Source: JAJRXR01 sp041402005
Lineage (GTDB): Bacteria > Planctomycetota > Phycisphaerae > Phycisphaerales > UBA1924
NCBI GenBank assembly: GCA_041402005.1
Contig: JAWKTB010000008.1
Coordinates: forward strand, 1 to 64,000
Reading direction: 5' to 3'
DNA: 64,000 nt
Part shown: one piece after another, positions 31,466 through 39,247 of the stretch
Layout: each line of letters begins with the position of its first letter
Position numbering within the stretch: position 1 is the first letter of the stretch
Translations under genes and position numbers: made by a program
Notes under the pieces: generated by a model
What the model was told of the DNA's origin: nothing
Databases searched by the model: none
Seen by the model: the letters and a program-made list of their open reading frames with translations, nothing else

Positions 31466-32017
31466 ATGAGCCGAATCGGAAAGAAACCCGTCGAGGTCCC
31501 CAAGGGGGTCAAGGTCTCGATCAACGGGCGCAAGGTCACGGTCGAGGGCCCGAAGGGGACGCTCAGCTTCGAGCATCACCCGGAGGTCTCGGTCGCCTGG
31601 AACGAGGACGAGAAGGCGGTGGTCGTCTCGATCGACGAGTCGAAGATGGGCGCCCGCCAGGCGCGGGCGCAGTGGGGGACGGCCCGGGCGCTGATCGCGA
31701 ACATGGTCAAGGGCGTGACCGACGGGTACGAGCAGAAGATGGAGGTCGTGGGCGTGGGCTGGACGGCCGCCGTCTCTGGCAAGAACCTCGACCTCAAGAT
31801 CGGGTACGCGAACACGGTGCGGATGGCGATCCCGCAGGGCGTGAACGTGAGCGTGGAGAAGCAGCTGGTGACGATCACGGGCGCGGACAAGCAGGCGGTT
31901 GGCTCCTTCGCCGCCGACATGCGGGCCAAGCGCAAGCCCGAACCCTACAACGGCAAGGGCATCAAGTACGCGGACGAGGTCATCAAGAAGAAGCAGGGCA
32001 AGCAGTTCGGCGCCTAA
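31466..32017 (+). CDS. rplF: 50S ribosomal protein L6
   Basis: A 183-residue L6 with its two duplicated domains (MSRIGKKPVEVPKGVKVSINGRKVTVEGPKGTLSF ... GYEQKMEVVGVGWTAAVSGKNLDLKIGYAN ... MRAKRKPEPYNGKGIKYADEVIKKKQGK). It lies near the GTPase-associated centre. Normal length. Confidence 0.97.
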   Translation: MSRIGKKPVEVPKGVKVSINGRKVTVEGPKGTLSFEHHPEVSVAWNEDEKAVVVSIDESKMGARQARAQWGTARALIANMVKGVTDGYEQKMEVVGVGWTAAVSGKNLDLKIGYANTVRMAIPQGVNVSVEKQLVTITGADKQAVGSFAADMRAKRKPEPYNGKGIKYADEVIKKKQGKQFGA

Positions 32018-32038
32018 GGGCGGCAGAGGTCACGAGTC

Positions 32039-32401
32039 ATGGACAAGAGCAAGCTCAAAGTGGTGAGGCGTTCGCGGAGGCGGCGCGGGCAGCGCAAGCG
32101 GATCGGGGGGACCCCCGAGAGGCCGCGCCTGAGCGTCTACCGCTCCCTGAACCACATGTACGCCCAGGTCATCGACGACCTGTCGGGCAAGACGATCGCG
32201 TCGGCGTCCACGCGGGACAAGGGCGCGGGGTCTGGGGCGACGGGCAACGCGAAGGCCGCGGAGGCCGTCGGCGCCCAGATCGCCGAGAAGGCCAAGGCCG
32301 CCGGCGTCACCAAGGTCGTGTTCGACCGGGGCGGGTTCCGGTTCCACGGTCGCATCCGTGCCCTGGCGGACGCGGCCCGCAAGGGCGGGCTCGAGTTCTG
32401 A
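32039..32401 (+). CDS. rplR: 50S ribosomal protein L18
   Basis: A 120-residue L18 (RRGQRKRIGGTPERPRLSVYRSLNHMYAQVIDDLSGKTIASAST ... AAEAVGAQIAEKAKAAGVTKVVFDRGGFRFHGRIRALADAARKGGLEF), a 5S rRNA binder with L5. Normal length; rpsE follows directly. Confidence 0.97.
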   Translation: MDKSKLKVVRRSRRRRGQRKRIGGTPERPRLSVYRSLNHMYAQVIDDLSGKTIASASTRDKGAGSGATGNAKAAEAVGAQIAEKAKAAGVTKVVFDRGGFRFHGRIRALADAARKGGLEF

Positions 32402-32425
32402 ATGTCACGCGGAAGGAACGGCGAT

Positions 32426-33157
32426 ATGCCTGAGATCCTCGAAGAATCCACCGGCCTCGAGTCGCAGACGATCAACATTTACCGCACCGCCGCGACGGTC
32501 AAGGGCGGACGCCGCTTCAGCTTCGGCGCCCTCGTCGTCGTCGGGGATCGGCGCGGTCGCGTCGGCTACGGGTACGGCAAGTCGAACGAAGTCCCGACCG
32601 CCATCGAGAAGGCCGAGAAGTACGCCAAGCGCGAGCTCGCCCGCGTCGAGATGGCCGGGCACACCCTCCCCCACGAGGTCGAGGGTCGGTACGGCTCGAG
32701 CGTCGTCCGGATGATCCCGGCCAGCCCGGGGACGGGCGTCGTCGCGGGTGGCGCCGTCCGCACCGTGCTCGAGATGGCCGGCATCACCGACTGCCTCACC
32801 AAGTGCTACGGCTCGACCAACAAGCTCAACACGATCAAGGCGGTCTTCGACGGGCTGGGCCAGATCCGCACGCGTGAGCAGGTTGCCGAGCTTCGCGGCG
32901 TCGAGATCACATCCACCGAGATCGAGAAGCGCATCGAGCGCGGCCAGCGGTTCATGCCCTCGGTCACCGAGTCGGGCGAGAAGATGCGAGCCCCGGTCAA
33001 CACCATCGGCCAGGAGCGGTCCGGTCGCGGCGGTGGTCGCGGCGGTCGGGGTGGTGGGCGCGGCGGACGCGGTGGCGGTGGCGGTCGCGGCGGTCGCGGC
33101 GGCGCCCCCGAGGGCGCCCAGGGCGGCGAGAGCTCCGACTCCGGCGGTTCCAACTGA
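32426..33157 (+). CDS. rpsE: 30S ribosomal protein S5 with RGG-rich C-terminal tail
   Basis: A 243-residue S5 (family ~165). The core (about 1-190) is regular: TVKGGRRFSFGALVVVGDRRGRVGYGYGKSNEVPTAIEKAEK ... VRMIPASPGTGVVAGGAVRTVLEMAGI. Residues about 196-230 are a run of Arg-Gly-Gly repeats (SGRGGGRGGRGGGRGG and more), ending in an acidic Ser/Gly tail. RGG tails bind RNA in many eukaryotic proteins. The ATG at 32426 has GGAAGGA upstream; an ATG at 32402 adjoining the rplR stop is also in frame. rpmD (L30), usually next, is absent. Confidence 0.95.
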   Translation: MPEILEESTGLESQTINIYRTAATVKGGRRFSFGALVVVGDRRGRVGYGYGKSNEVPTAIEKAEKYAKRELARVEMAGHTLPHEVEGRYGSSVVRMIPASPGTGVVAGGAVRTVLEMAGITDCLTKCYGSTNKLNTIKAVFDGLGQIRTREQVAELRGVEITSTEIEKRIERGQRFMPSVTESGEKMRAPVNTIGQERSGRGGGRGGRGGGRGGRGGGGGRGGRGGAPEGAQGGESSDSGGSN

Positions 33158-33206
33158 GACACACTTGCACCCGGCCCGGCAATGCCCCGGGCGGAGGTCG
33201 TCAGCC

Positions 33207-33818
33207 ATGATGATTCACGAGATCACGGCACTCGCCGGCAAGAACAAGCGACGCAAGCGCGTCGGTCGCGGCCCGGGCTCGGGCACCGGCAAGCGCGCCG
33301 GACGCGGCCAGAAGGGCGAGGGCTCCCGCGCCGGCACGTTCACCCGCTTCCAGTTCGAGGGTGGCCAGATGCCCTTCTTCCGGCGCATGCCGAAGATGGG
33401 CTTCTCCAACGTCAACTTCAAGACCCAGTTCTGGATCGTCAACCTGCGTGACATCGTCGCACACGACGACTTCAAGAAGGGTGGCGAGGTCACGCCCGAG
33501 GCGCTGGTCAAGGCGGGCCTGGTCCGCGACGACTCGCGGGACGTCAAGATCCTGGGCGCCCTGCCCGAAGGGTCGGACAAGCTGTCGGTGAAGCTGAGCA
33601 TCACCGCCGCCCGGGTCACGGACTCGGCTCGCAAGCACATCGAGGGCGCGGGGGGCTCGGTGACCGAGACCGGCTCGCGTCGCGACCGCATCCGGGGCGT
33701 CGATCGCAACAGCGAGGACCGTTCGCCCAAGAATCAGACCAAGAAGAGCCGTCGCCGGGCGGTGCAGCAGGCGAAGTACGAGGCCGCCGCCAAGGGCGAG
33801 GTCCTGAAGAAGAAGTGA
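33207..33818 (+). CDS. rplO: 50S ribosomal protein L15
   Basis: A 203-residue L15 (family ~145). The N-terminal RKRVGRGPGSGTGKRAGRGQKGEGSR and FEGGQMPFFRRMPKMGFSN are typical, as is the C-terminal core ITAARVTDSARKHIEGAGGSV. About 55 extra basic residues follow (RRDRIRGVDRNSEDRSPKNQ and beyond). GGAGGT precedes the ATG at 33207. Confidence 0.95.
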   Translation: MMIHEITALAGKNKRRKRVGRGPGSGTGKRAGRGQKGEGSRAGTFTRFQFEGGQMPFFRRMPKMGFSNVNFKTQFWIVNLRDIVAHDDFKKGGEVTPEALVKAGLVRDDSRDVKILGALPEGSDKLSVKLSITAARVTDSARKHIEGAGGSVTETGSRRDRIRGVDRNSEDRSPKNQTKKSRRRAVQQAKYEAAAKGEVLKKK

Positions 33819-33879
33819 TCGCCCGCGACCCGTCCCCCGTCGGGGCGCCGCACGGACGAGAGCGAGCGCAGGAGCGACG

Positions 33880-35274
33880 ATGCTCTTTCAGACGATCGTC
33901 AATGTGTTCAAGATCGAGGAGCTGCGCAACAAGATCCTCTTCACGCTGGGGATGCTGGTCGTCTACCGGATCGGCTTCTGGATCCCCCTGCCGGGCGTCA
34001 ACCAGGCGCAGCTGATCCAGTACTTCCAGTCGCAGACCCAGGCCGGCACCGGCTTCGGGCGCCTGGCCACCTACGTCAGCGTCTTCTCCGGCGGCTCGTT
34101 CGGGCAGTCCACGATCTTCGGCCTGGGCATCATGCCCTACATCACCGCCGCCATTATCTTCCAGCTCCTCGGCTCCGCCTCGCCCGCCCTCAAGAAGCTG
34201 CGCGAAGAGGGCCCGACCGGGACGCAGAAGATCCAGGAGTGGACGCGGTACATGACCGTTGGCCTGTGCATCATCCAGGCCATCGGCTGGCTCACGTTCA
34301 TCACAACCCAGGGCCTGGTCTATCCCGAGTGGAAAGGCAACCCGCTCTGGTGGGCGATGTGCATCACGGCGCTCACGGCCGGCACCATCTTCATGATGTG
34401 GCTGGGTGAGCAGATCGACCGGTACGGCATCGGCAACGGCGTCTCGCTGATCATCATGGCGGGCATCCTCAGCCGCATGCCCAACGCCCTGATCTGGGTG
34501 TGGCAGAACTTCGAGCCGGGCGACCAGACCAAGATGGGCTGGATGGGTCTGCTCCTGCTCGTCGCTGGCTTCATCCTGGTCATCGCGGGGTCGGTGCTGA
34601 TCACCGTCGCCCAGCGGCGCATCCCGGTGCAGCAGGCGAAGCACACCCGGGGTCGGCGCGTCTACGGCGGGCAGCGGTCCTACCTGCCCCTGCGCGTCAA
34701 CCACGGCGGCGTCATGCCCATCATCTTCGCCAGCTCCCTGATGATCTTCCCCTCGGTCATCTTCGGCGCCTTGTACGAGCAGGCGCAGAACTCGGGCGCC
34801 GCCGGCTGGTGGCTCGGCACGACCCGCTGGTTCAACGACGCCTTCGCGATGGGCCAGTTCCCGTACATCCTCCTCTACGTCCTCATGGTCTACTTCTTCA
34901 GCTACTTCTGGATCACCGTCCAGTTCAACCCGGAGGAGATGTCCAAGCAGCTGCGCGACCACGGCTCGTTCGTGCCGGGCCTGCGCCCCGGGCCCAGGAC
35001 CGCCGAGTACCTCGAGACAGTCATGGAGCGGATCACGTACGTGGGCGCCGCCTTCCTGGCGATCATCGCGGTGCTGCCCATGGTCGTGAACCGGGAGCTG
35101 AACATCTCGTTCATGGTGACGCAGTTCCTGGGAGGCACGGGGCTGCTGATCGTGGTCTCGGTGGCGCTGGACTTCCTGCAGCGTGTCGAGGCGAACCTGC
35201 TGATGCGCAACTACGCGGGCTTCCTGGGCGGCGGCGCCGACCAGAAGGCGCCCCGGATGCGCTCCGGGCGATAG
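33880..35274 (+). CDS. secY: Protein translocase channel subunit SecY
   Basis: A 464-residue integral membrane protein with ten predicted helices forming the Sec channel. Recognisable are the start LFQTIVNVFKIEELRNKILFTLGMLVVYRIGFWIPLPGV, the plug region FSGGSFGQSTIFGLGIMPYITAAIIFQLL, and the cytoplasmic loop RRIPVQQAKHTRGRRVYGGQRSYLPLRVNHGGVMPIIFASS. It closes the spc part; adk and infA, often after secY, are missing, and map follows directly. Confidence 0.97.
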   Translation: MLFQTIVNVFKIEELRNKILFTLGMLVVYRIGFWIPLPGVNQAQLIQYFQSQTQAGTGFGRLATYVSVFSGGSFGQSTIFGLGIMPYITAAIIFQLLGSASPALKKLREEGPTGTQKIQEWTRYMTVGLCIIQAIGWLTFITTQGLVYPEWKGNPLWWAMCITALTAGTIFMMWLGEQIDRYGIGNGVSLIIMAGILSRMPNALIWVWQNFEPGDQTKMGWMGLLLLVAGFILVIAGSVLITVAQRRIPVQQAKHTRGRRVYGGQRSYLPLRVNHGGVMPIIFASSLMIFPSVIFGALYEQAQNSGAAGWWLGTTRWFNDAFAMGQFPYILLYVLMVYFFSYFWITVQFNPEEMSKQLRDHGSFVPGLRPGPRTAEYLETVMERITYVGAAFLAIIAVLPMVVNRELNISFMVTQFLGGTGLLIVVSVALDFLQRVEANLLMRNYAGFLGGGADQKAPRMRSGR

Positions 35275-35298
35275 CGCCCGCGCCCATGGGAGGCGCGC

Positions 35299-36078
35299 GT
35301 GCCCGTCCCAATCCGGTCAGCCGAGGACATCGAGGCGATCGCCCGCGCGGGCGAGGTCGTCTGGCGCGTGCTCGATGAGATGGTTGGCGTGTGCGCGCCG
35401 GGCGTGACCTCGCGCGAGCTCGACGCCAGGTGTGAGCGCCGCCTGCGTGAGCTGGGCGCCGAGGCGGTCCTGCGGGGTTTCCGCGACGGCGCCACTCCGG
35501 GGTTCCCCGGCGTCTGCTGCGTGAACATCAACGAGCAGATCGCCCACGCGACGCCCTCGGAGCGGGCGATCGTCCCGGGCGATGTCGTCTCGATCGATCT
35601 GACGGCGGGCGTCGGGGGATGGATCGCCGATGCGTGCCGCTCGGTGGTCGTGCCGGGGGGCGCGAGTACGGAGAGCACGAGGCTCGTGGGGGCGACGCGT
35701 GAGGCCCTGGCCCGGATGCTCAGGTGGTGCCGAGCGGGCGAGCGGTGGTCGTCGGTCGCTGCGGCGGCCTCCGGGGCGGCCAGGCAGGGCGGCTTCCGCC
35801 TCGTCCCCGGGCTCGCGGGGCACGGCGTGGGGCGGGCGGTCCACGAACCGCCCCTCTGCTGGCTGGGCTCCCCGGGCCCCGACTTCGTCCTGCGACCAGG
35901 GATGATCCTCACCCTCGAGCCGATCCTGACCGCCAGCGACGGCGGGATGCGCTCCCTCGACGACCGATGGACGATCGTCGCCTTGGACGGGGCGATCTCG
36001 GCGGGCGAGGAGCGGACCATCGCCATCACCCGCCGGGGGGCGCGCGTGCTCACAGGCCCAGACCCGCGGGAGGCCTAG
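35299..36078 (+). CDS. map: Methionine aminopeptidase, type I
   Basis: A 259-residue enzyme that removes initiator methionine. The metal-binding set is complete: Asp100 (SIDLTAGVGG), Asp111 (IADACRS), His175 (GHGVG), Glu207 (TLEPIL) and Glu238 (AGEERTIAIT); catalytic His83 lies in EQIAHATP, where most enzymes have HGIP. In the last motif the usual EHT is ERT. The GTG start follows GGGAGG. Position between secY and rpmJ is classical. Confidence 0.94.
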   Translation: MPVPIRSAEDIEAIARAGEVVWRVLDEMVGVCAPGVTSRELDARCERRLRELGAEAVLRGFRDGATPGFPGVCCVNINEQIAHATPSERAIVPGDVVSIDLTAGVGGWIADACRSVVVPGGASTESTRLVGATREALARMLRWCRAGERWSSVAAAASGAARQGGFRLVPGLAGHGVGRAVHEPPLCWLGSPGPDFVLRPGMILTLEPILTASDGGMRSLDDRWTIVALDGAISAGEERTIAITRRGARVLTGPDPREA

Positions 36079-36114
36079 GCGGGCCCAAACTGGCGTGCGG
36101 GGCGGGTCTTGCGC

Positions 36115-36143
36115 GTGACAGTCGGGGGGCGGCGGTCTAGGAT
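36115..36143 (+). promoter_or_regulatory. Predicted promoter of rpmJ-rpsM-rpsK-rpoA
   Basis: GTGACA and TAGGAT are 17 bp apart, upstream of a ~90-nt leader that contains a hairpin (GGGCGGGGATCCGCCC at about 36191-36206). It would allow the alpha-operon part to be transcribed apart from the spc part. Confidence 0.5.
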
Positions 36144-36237
36144 CCTCACCCCCGGGCCCGCCCAGGGCGAGGGGGTCGTTGTGTCGGTGACGGGCGGGGA
36201 TCCGCCCGCGAGATCCGCCTTTGGAAGGGGCTCGAGG

Positions 36238-36354
36238 ATGAAGGTCAAGGCGAGTGTCAGGCGGATCTGCGCCCAGTGTCAGATCGTCCGCCGCAAGGGC
36301 AAGGTGCGGGTGATCTGCAAGGCGGACCCGAAGCACAAGCAGGTCCAGGGCTGA
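36238..36354 (+). CDS. rpmJ: 50S ribosomal protein L36
   Basis: A 38-residue L36 (MKVKASVRRICAQCQIVRRKGKVRVICKADPKHKQVQG is its extent; key features are Cys11, Cys14, Cys27 and His32). This is the zinc-ribbon form, so zinc is used here although S14 in the same cluster has lost its ribbon. GGAAGGGG precedes the ATG. Confidence 0.96.
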   Translation: MKVKASVRRICAQCQIVRRKGKVRVICKADPKHKQVQG

Positions 36355-36367
36355 GAGGAAGCTGAGC

Positions 36368-36745
36368 ATGCCGCGTATCGCAGGTGTCGACGTCCCGGAC
36401 CGCAAGAAGATCTACTACGCGCTGCAGTACATCCACGGGATCGGGCCGAAGTTCGCGGCCGACCTGCTGGCCGAGGCGCAGATCAACCCGGACACGAAGG
36501 CGAACGAGCTGACCGACCAGCAGGTCGCGCAGGTGAACAACATCATCGACGCGAACTTCCTGGTGGAGGGCGCGCTGCGTCGTCAGGTGGCGCAGAACAT
36601 CCAGCGTCTGCGCGACATCCGGTGCTACCGGGGGGATCGCCACCGCACGGGCCTGCCGACGCGGGGCCAGCGGACGCGCTGCAACGCCCGCACGCGCAAG
36701 GGCAAGAAGAAGACCGTCGCGGGCAAGAAGGGCGTGAAGGGCTGA
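36368..36745 (+). CDS. rpsM: 30S ribosomal protein S13
   Basis: A 125-residue S13 (RIAGVDVPDRKKIYYALQYIHGIGPKFAADLLAEAQI ... LRRQVAQNIQRLRDIRCYRGDRHRTGLPTRGQRTRCNARTRKGKKKTVAGKK) in the 30S head contacting P-site tRNA and L5. Normal length, 13 bp after rpmJ. Confidence 0.97.
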   Translation: MPRIAGVDVPDRKKIYYALQYIHGIGPKFAADLLAEAQINPDTKANELTDQQVAQVNNIIDANFLVEGALRRQVAQNIQRLRDIRCYRGDRHRTGLPTRGQRTRCNARTRKGKKKTVAGKKGVKG

Positions 36746-36780
36746 GGCAGGCATTAGGCATCAGGGATTAGGCATTAGAC
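36746..36780 (+). repeat. GGCATTAGG/GGCATCAGG short repeat cluster
   Basis: Starting at the base after the rpsM stop, four units of GGCATTAGG or GGCATCAGG type occur in 35 bp. It is the most complete copy of the family also found at 18076 and 30893. Confidence 0.5.
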
Positions 36781-36850
36781 AGACACACACTCGCAAGCTT
36801 CCAGCCCCGCTTCGGGGAACCTCAAGTGGGAGCGAATGGAGCGAGACACG

Positions 36851-37234
36851 ATGGCGAAGGTCAAGAAGCAGAAGAAGATCCGCAAGAACGTCGTGCGTGG
36901 CATCGCCCACGTGAAGGCGACGCACAACAACACGATGGTGACCATCACCGACGTCAACGGCGAGACCCTCGCCTGGGACTCGGCTGGGACGATCGGCTTC
37001 AAGGGCGCCCGCAAGGCGACGCCCTTCGCCGCGACCCGCGCCGGCGAGCAGGTCGGGCACAAGGTCCGCAAGATGGGCGTCAGCGAGGTCGAGGTGAAGA
37101 TCCGGGGCACGGGCGCGGGGCGTGAGTCCGCGGTCCAGGGCCTGGTCTCCACCGGCATCCGCGTGACCGCGATCGAGGATCACACCCCGGTGCCCCACAA
37201 CGGGTGCCGCCCCAGGAAGAAGCGCCGCGTCTAA
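36851..37234 (+). CDS. rpsK: 30S ribosomal protein S11
   Basis: A 127-residue S11 (KKIRKNVVRGIAHVKATHNNTMVTITDVNGETLAWDSAGTIGFKGARKATPFAA ... VEVKIRGTGAGRESAVQGLVSTGIRVTAIEDHTPVPHNGCRPRKKRRV) on the 30S platform. The ATG at 36851 has GGAG upstream and starts MAKVKKQKK. rpsD (S4), usually between rpsK and rpoA, is absent. Confidence 0.97.
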   Translation: MAKVKKQKKIRKNVVRGIAHVKATHNNTMVTITDVNGETLAWDSAGTIGFKGARKATPFAATRAGEQVGHKVRKMGVSEVEVKIRGTGAGRESAVQGLVSTGIRVTAIEDHTPVPHNGCRPRKKRRV

Positions 37235-37371
37235 GGCGCCCGCGCGCCGCAGGATGCGGCGTGATGGTTCCCCGACGGAAAGAAGGCCCACCGGGCGCCC
37301 AGCAGGCCCGGCCAAGGCCGAGATCCGACGGGGGCAGGTTTGGAGAACCGCTGCTGGAGAGGATCTGAACC

Positions 37372-38379
37372 ATGCGCGTTCGCTGGCGTGGGCTCGAGTT
37401 GCCGACCCGGGTCGTCTCCGACCCCAAGTTCCATTCCGACACGTTCGGTCGTTTTAGCGTCGAGCCGTTCGAGCGTGGCTTCGGCACGACCGTGGGCAAC
37501 AGCCTGCGGCGTGTGCTGCTGAGTTCCCTGGAGGGGGCGGCGGTCACCGCCGTCAAGATCACGGGCGCCGAGCACGAGTTCACCACCCTCCCGGGCGTCC
37601 TCGAGGACGTCACGGACATCGTGCTGAACATCAAGAACCTGATCGTGAAGCTCGAGGGCGACGAGCCGCGGACGATGCGCCTGGCGGCCCAGGGCCCGGG
37701 CGAGGTGACCGCTGACCTGATCGAGGCGGACACCAACATCACGATCGTGAACAAGGATCTGGTGCTCGCGACGCTGACCGACGAGGTCGCGTTCGAGATG
37801 GAGCTTCGGGTCGCGAAGGGTCGCGGGTACGTGCCGGCGGCGGAGCTGCTCGCCGAGCAGGACGAGGAGGAGGTCGGCGTCATCCCGGTGGACGCGATCT
37901 ACTCCCCGGTGCAGCGCGTCCGGTACAAGGTCGAGGACACGCGCGTCGGTCAGCGGACCAACTACGACAAGCTGACGATGGAGATCTGGACCGACGGGAC
38001 CGTGACGCCCGAGATGGCGCTGGTCGAGGCGGGCAAGATCCTCCGCAAGCACCTGAACCCGTTCGTGCAGTACTTCGAGCTGGGCTCGGACCGCGTGAGC
38101 GAGGAGGCGGCGGCCGCCGCGGGCGTCGACGAGGAGCTGATCCGCAAGCTCTCGATGCCCATCTCGGAGATGGACCTGTCGGTCCGGGCGAGCAACTGCC
38201 TGGAGTCGGCGAGGATCGAGACGGTCGGGCAGCTGGTGACGCAGACCGAGCCGGAGCTGCTCAAGCTGCGTTCGTTCGGGCGCACGTCGCTGCGTGAGGT
38301 GAAGAGGAAGCTCCTGGACATCGGGCTTGATCTGGGCATGGAGCTGCCCGAGGGGTACACGAGCCAGGCCGCCGGTTGA
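37372..38379 (+). CDS. rpoA: DNA-directed RNA polymerase alpha subunit
   Basis: A 335-residue alpha subunit. The N-terminal assembly domain shows RFSVEPFERGFGTTVGNSLRRVLLSSLEGAAVTAVKI and EDVTDIVLNIKNL; the C-terminal domain (about 265-325) that binds UP elements and activators has DLSVRASNCLESARIETVGQLV and LLKLRSFGRTSLREVKRKLLDIGL. Normal length. A 137-bp spacer with the hairpin CGCCGC-AGGAT-GCGGCG at 37246-37262 separates it from rpsK. Confidence 0.97.
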   Translation: MRVRWRGLELPTRVVSDPKFHSDTFGRFSVEPFERGFGTTVGNSLRRVLLSSLEGAAVTAVKITGAEHEFTTLPGVLEDVTDIVLNIKNLIVKLEGDEPRTMRLAAQGPGEVTADLIEADTNITIVNKDLVLATLTDEVAFEMELRVAKGRGYVPAAELLAEQDEEEVGVIPVDAIYSPVQRVRYKVEDTRVGQRTNYDKLTMEIWTDGTVTPEMALVEAGKILRKHLNPFVQYFELGSDRVSEEAAAAAGVDEELIRKLSMPISEMDLSVRASNCLESARIETVGQLVTQTEPELLKLRSFGRTSLREVKRKLLDIGLDLGMELPEGYTSQAAG

Positions 38380-38434
38380 TCGGGGCCTGGATTTGCACGC
38401 GGGGAACGCGTCCCCGCCGGATTGGAGCAGGATC

Positions 38435-39118
38435 ATGCGTCACCGCAAGGGCGGCTACAAGCTCAACCGGACGACCTCGCACAGGCGGGCGATGATGCGC
38501 AACATGGCGTCGAGCCTGTTCGAGCATGGCCAGATCGTGACGACGGTCCCGAAGGCCAAGACGGTGCAGCCGTTCGTCGAGAAGATCGTCACCAAGGCCA
38601 AGCGGGGCGACCTGCACGCGAGGCGTCAGGTGATCTCGATGCTCGGGGGCGATCGTCGGGCGTTCGCCTGGAGCCACATGCCGGCCAGCGCCACCGAGGA
38701 GGACCGCGAGCGCGTCGAGAACATGCGCGAGCGGGCCGAGGCGTACTTCGACCTGCCCCCGAGCGAGGAGGTCGAGCGGAACCGGTACGGCGAGCTCCGC
38801 AAGGCGCCGAGGCTTGTGAAGCACATCTTCGAGAACGTCGCGCCCCGGTTCGAGGACCGGGCGGGCGGGTACACCCGCATCATCAAGCTCGGGCGTCACC
38901 GGGTGGGCGATGCGGCGGAGCTGTGCGTGCTCCAGTTCGTCGGCGCCGAGGAAGGCCCGGAGATCGGCGGTCGCCCGTCGGGTCGTCGTCGCCAGGCCGA
39001 CAAGCGGACGGCGTACGCCGCCAAGCTCCGCAAGGACAGCAAGCCCAAGGCGGAGTCGAAGCCGGCCGAGCCCGAGGCGAGCGCCGATGAGGCGCCCGAG
39101 GGTGATTCGGAGGCCTGA
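38435..39118 (+). CDS. rplQ: 50S ribosomal protein L17, extended
   Basis: A 227-residue L17, nearly twice the common ~120 residues. The core starts MRHRKGGYKLNRTTSHRRAMMRNMASSLFEHGQIVTTVPKAKTVQPFVEKIVTKAK and ends with GGYTRIIKLGRHRVGDAAELCVLQFVG. An insert of ~30 residues lies in the middle (ATEEDRERVENMRERAEAYF) and a ~55-residue charged tail follows. It is the last gene of the cluster before a strong terminator. Confidence 0.95.
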   Translation: MRHRKGGYKLNRTTSHRRAMMRNMASSLFEHGQIVTTVPKAKTVQPFVEKIVTKAKRGDLHARRQVISMLGGDRRAFAWSHMPASATEEDRERVENMRERAEAYFDLPPSEEVERNRYGELRKAPRLVKHIFENVAPRFEDRAGGYTRIIKLGRHRVGDAAELCVLQFVGAEEGPEIGGRPSGRRRQADKRTAYAAKLRKDSKPKAESKPAEPEASADEAPEGDSEA

Positions 39119-39138
39119 GGTTCGATACGCATTCCAAC

Positions 39139-39165
39139 AAGCCCGCCCTTCGGGGCGGGCTTTTT
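39139..39165 (+). terminator. Intrinsic terminator after rplQ
   Basis: AAGCCCGCC-CTTC-GGGGCGGGC followed by TTTTT at 39161-39165. It closes the ribosomal cluster. Confidence 0.88.
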
Positions 39166-39247
39166 CGTGCGCGGGACTCGGAGTGGCGAGTGTGCGCGGC
39201 GGGCTGGACGCCCTAACGTCCGGGCAACGCCCACGAGGACGCGGCTG

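Noticed and set aside
33022..33110. Closely spaced GGTCGCGGCGG repeats, CRISPR-like at first glance
   Set aside because: They encode in-frame Arg-Gly-Gly repeats of S5 and have no spacers or cas genes.
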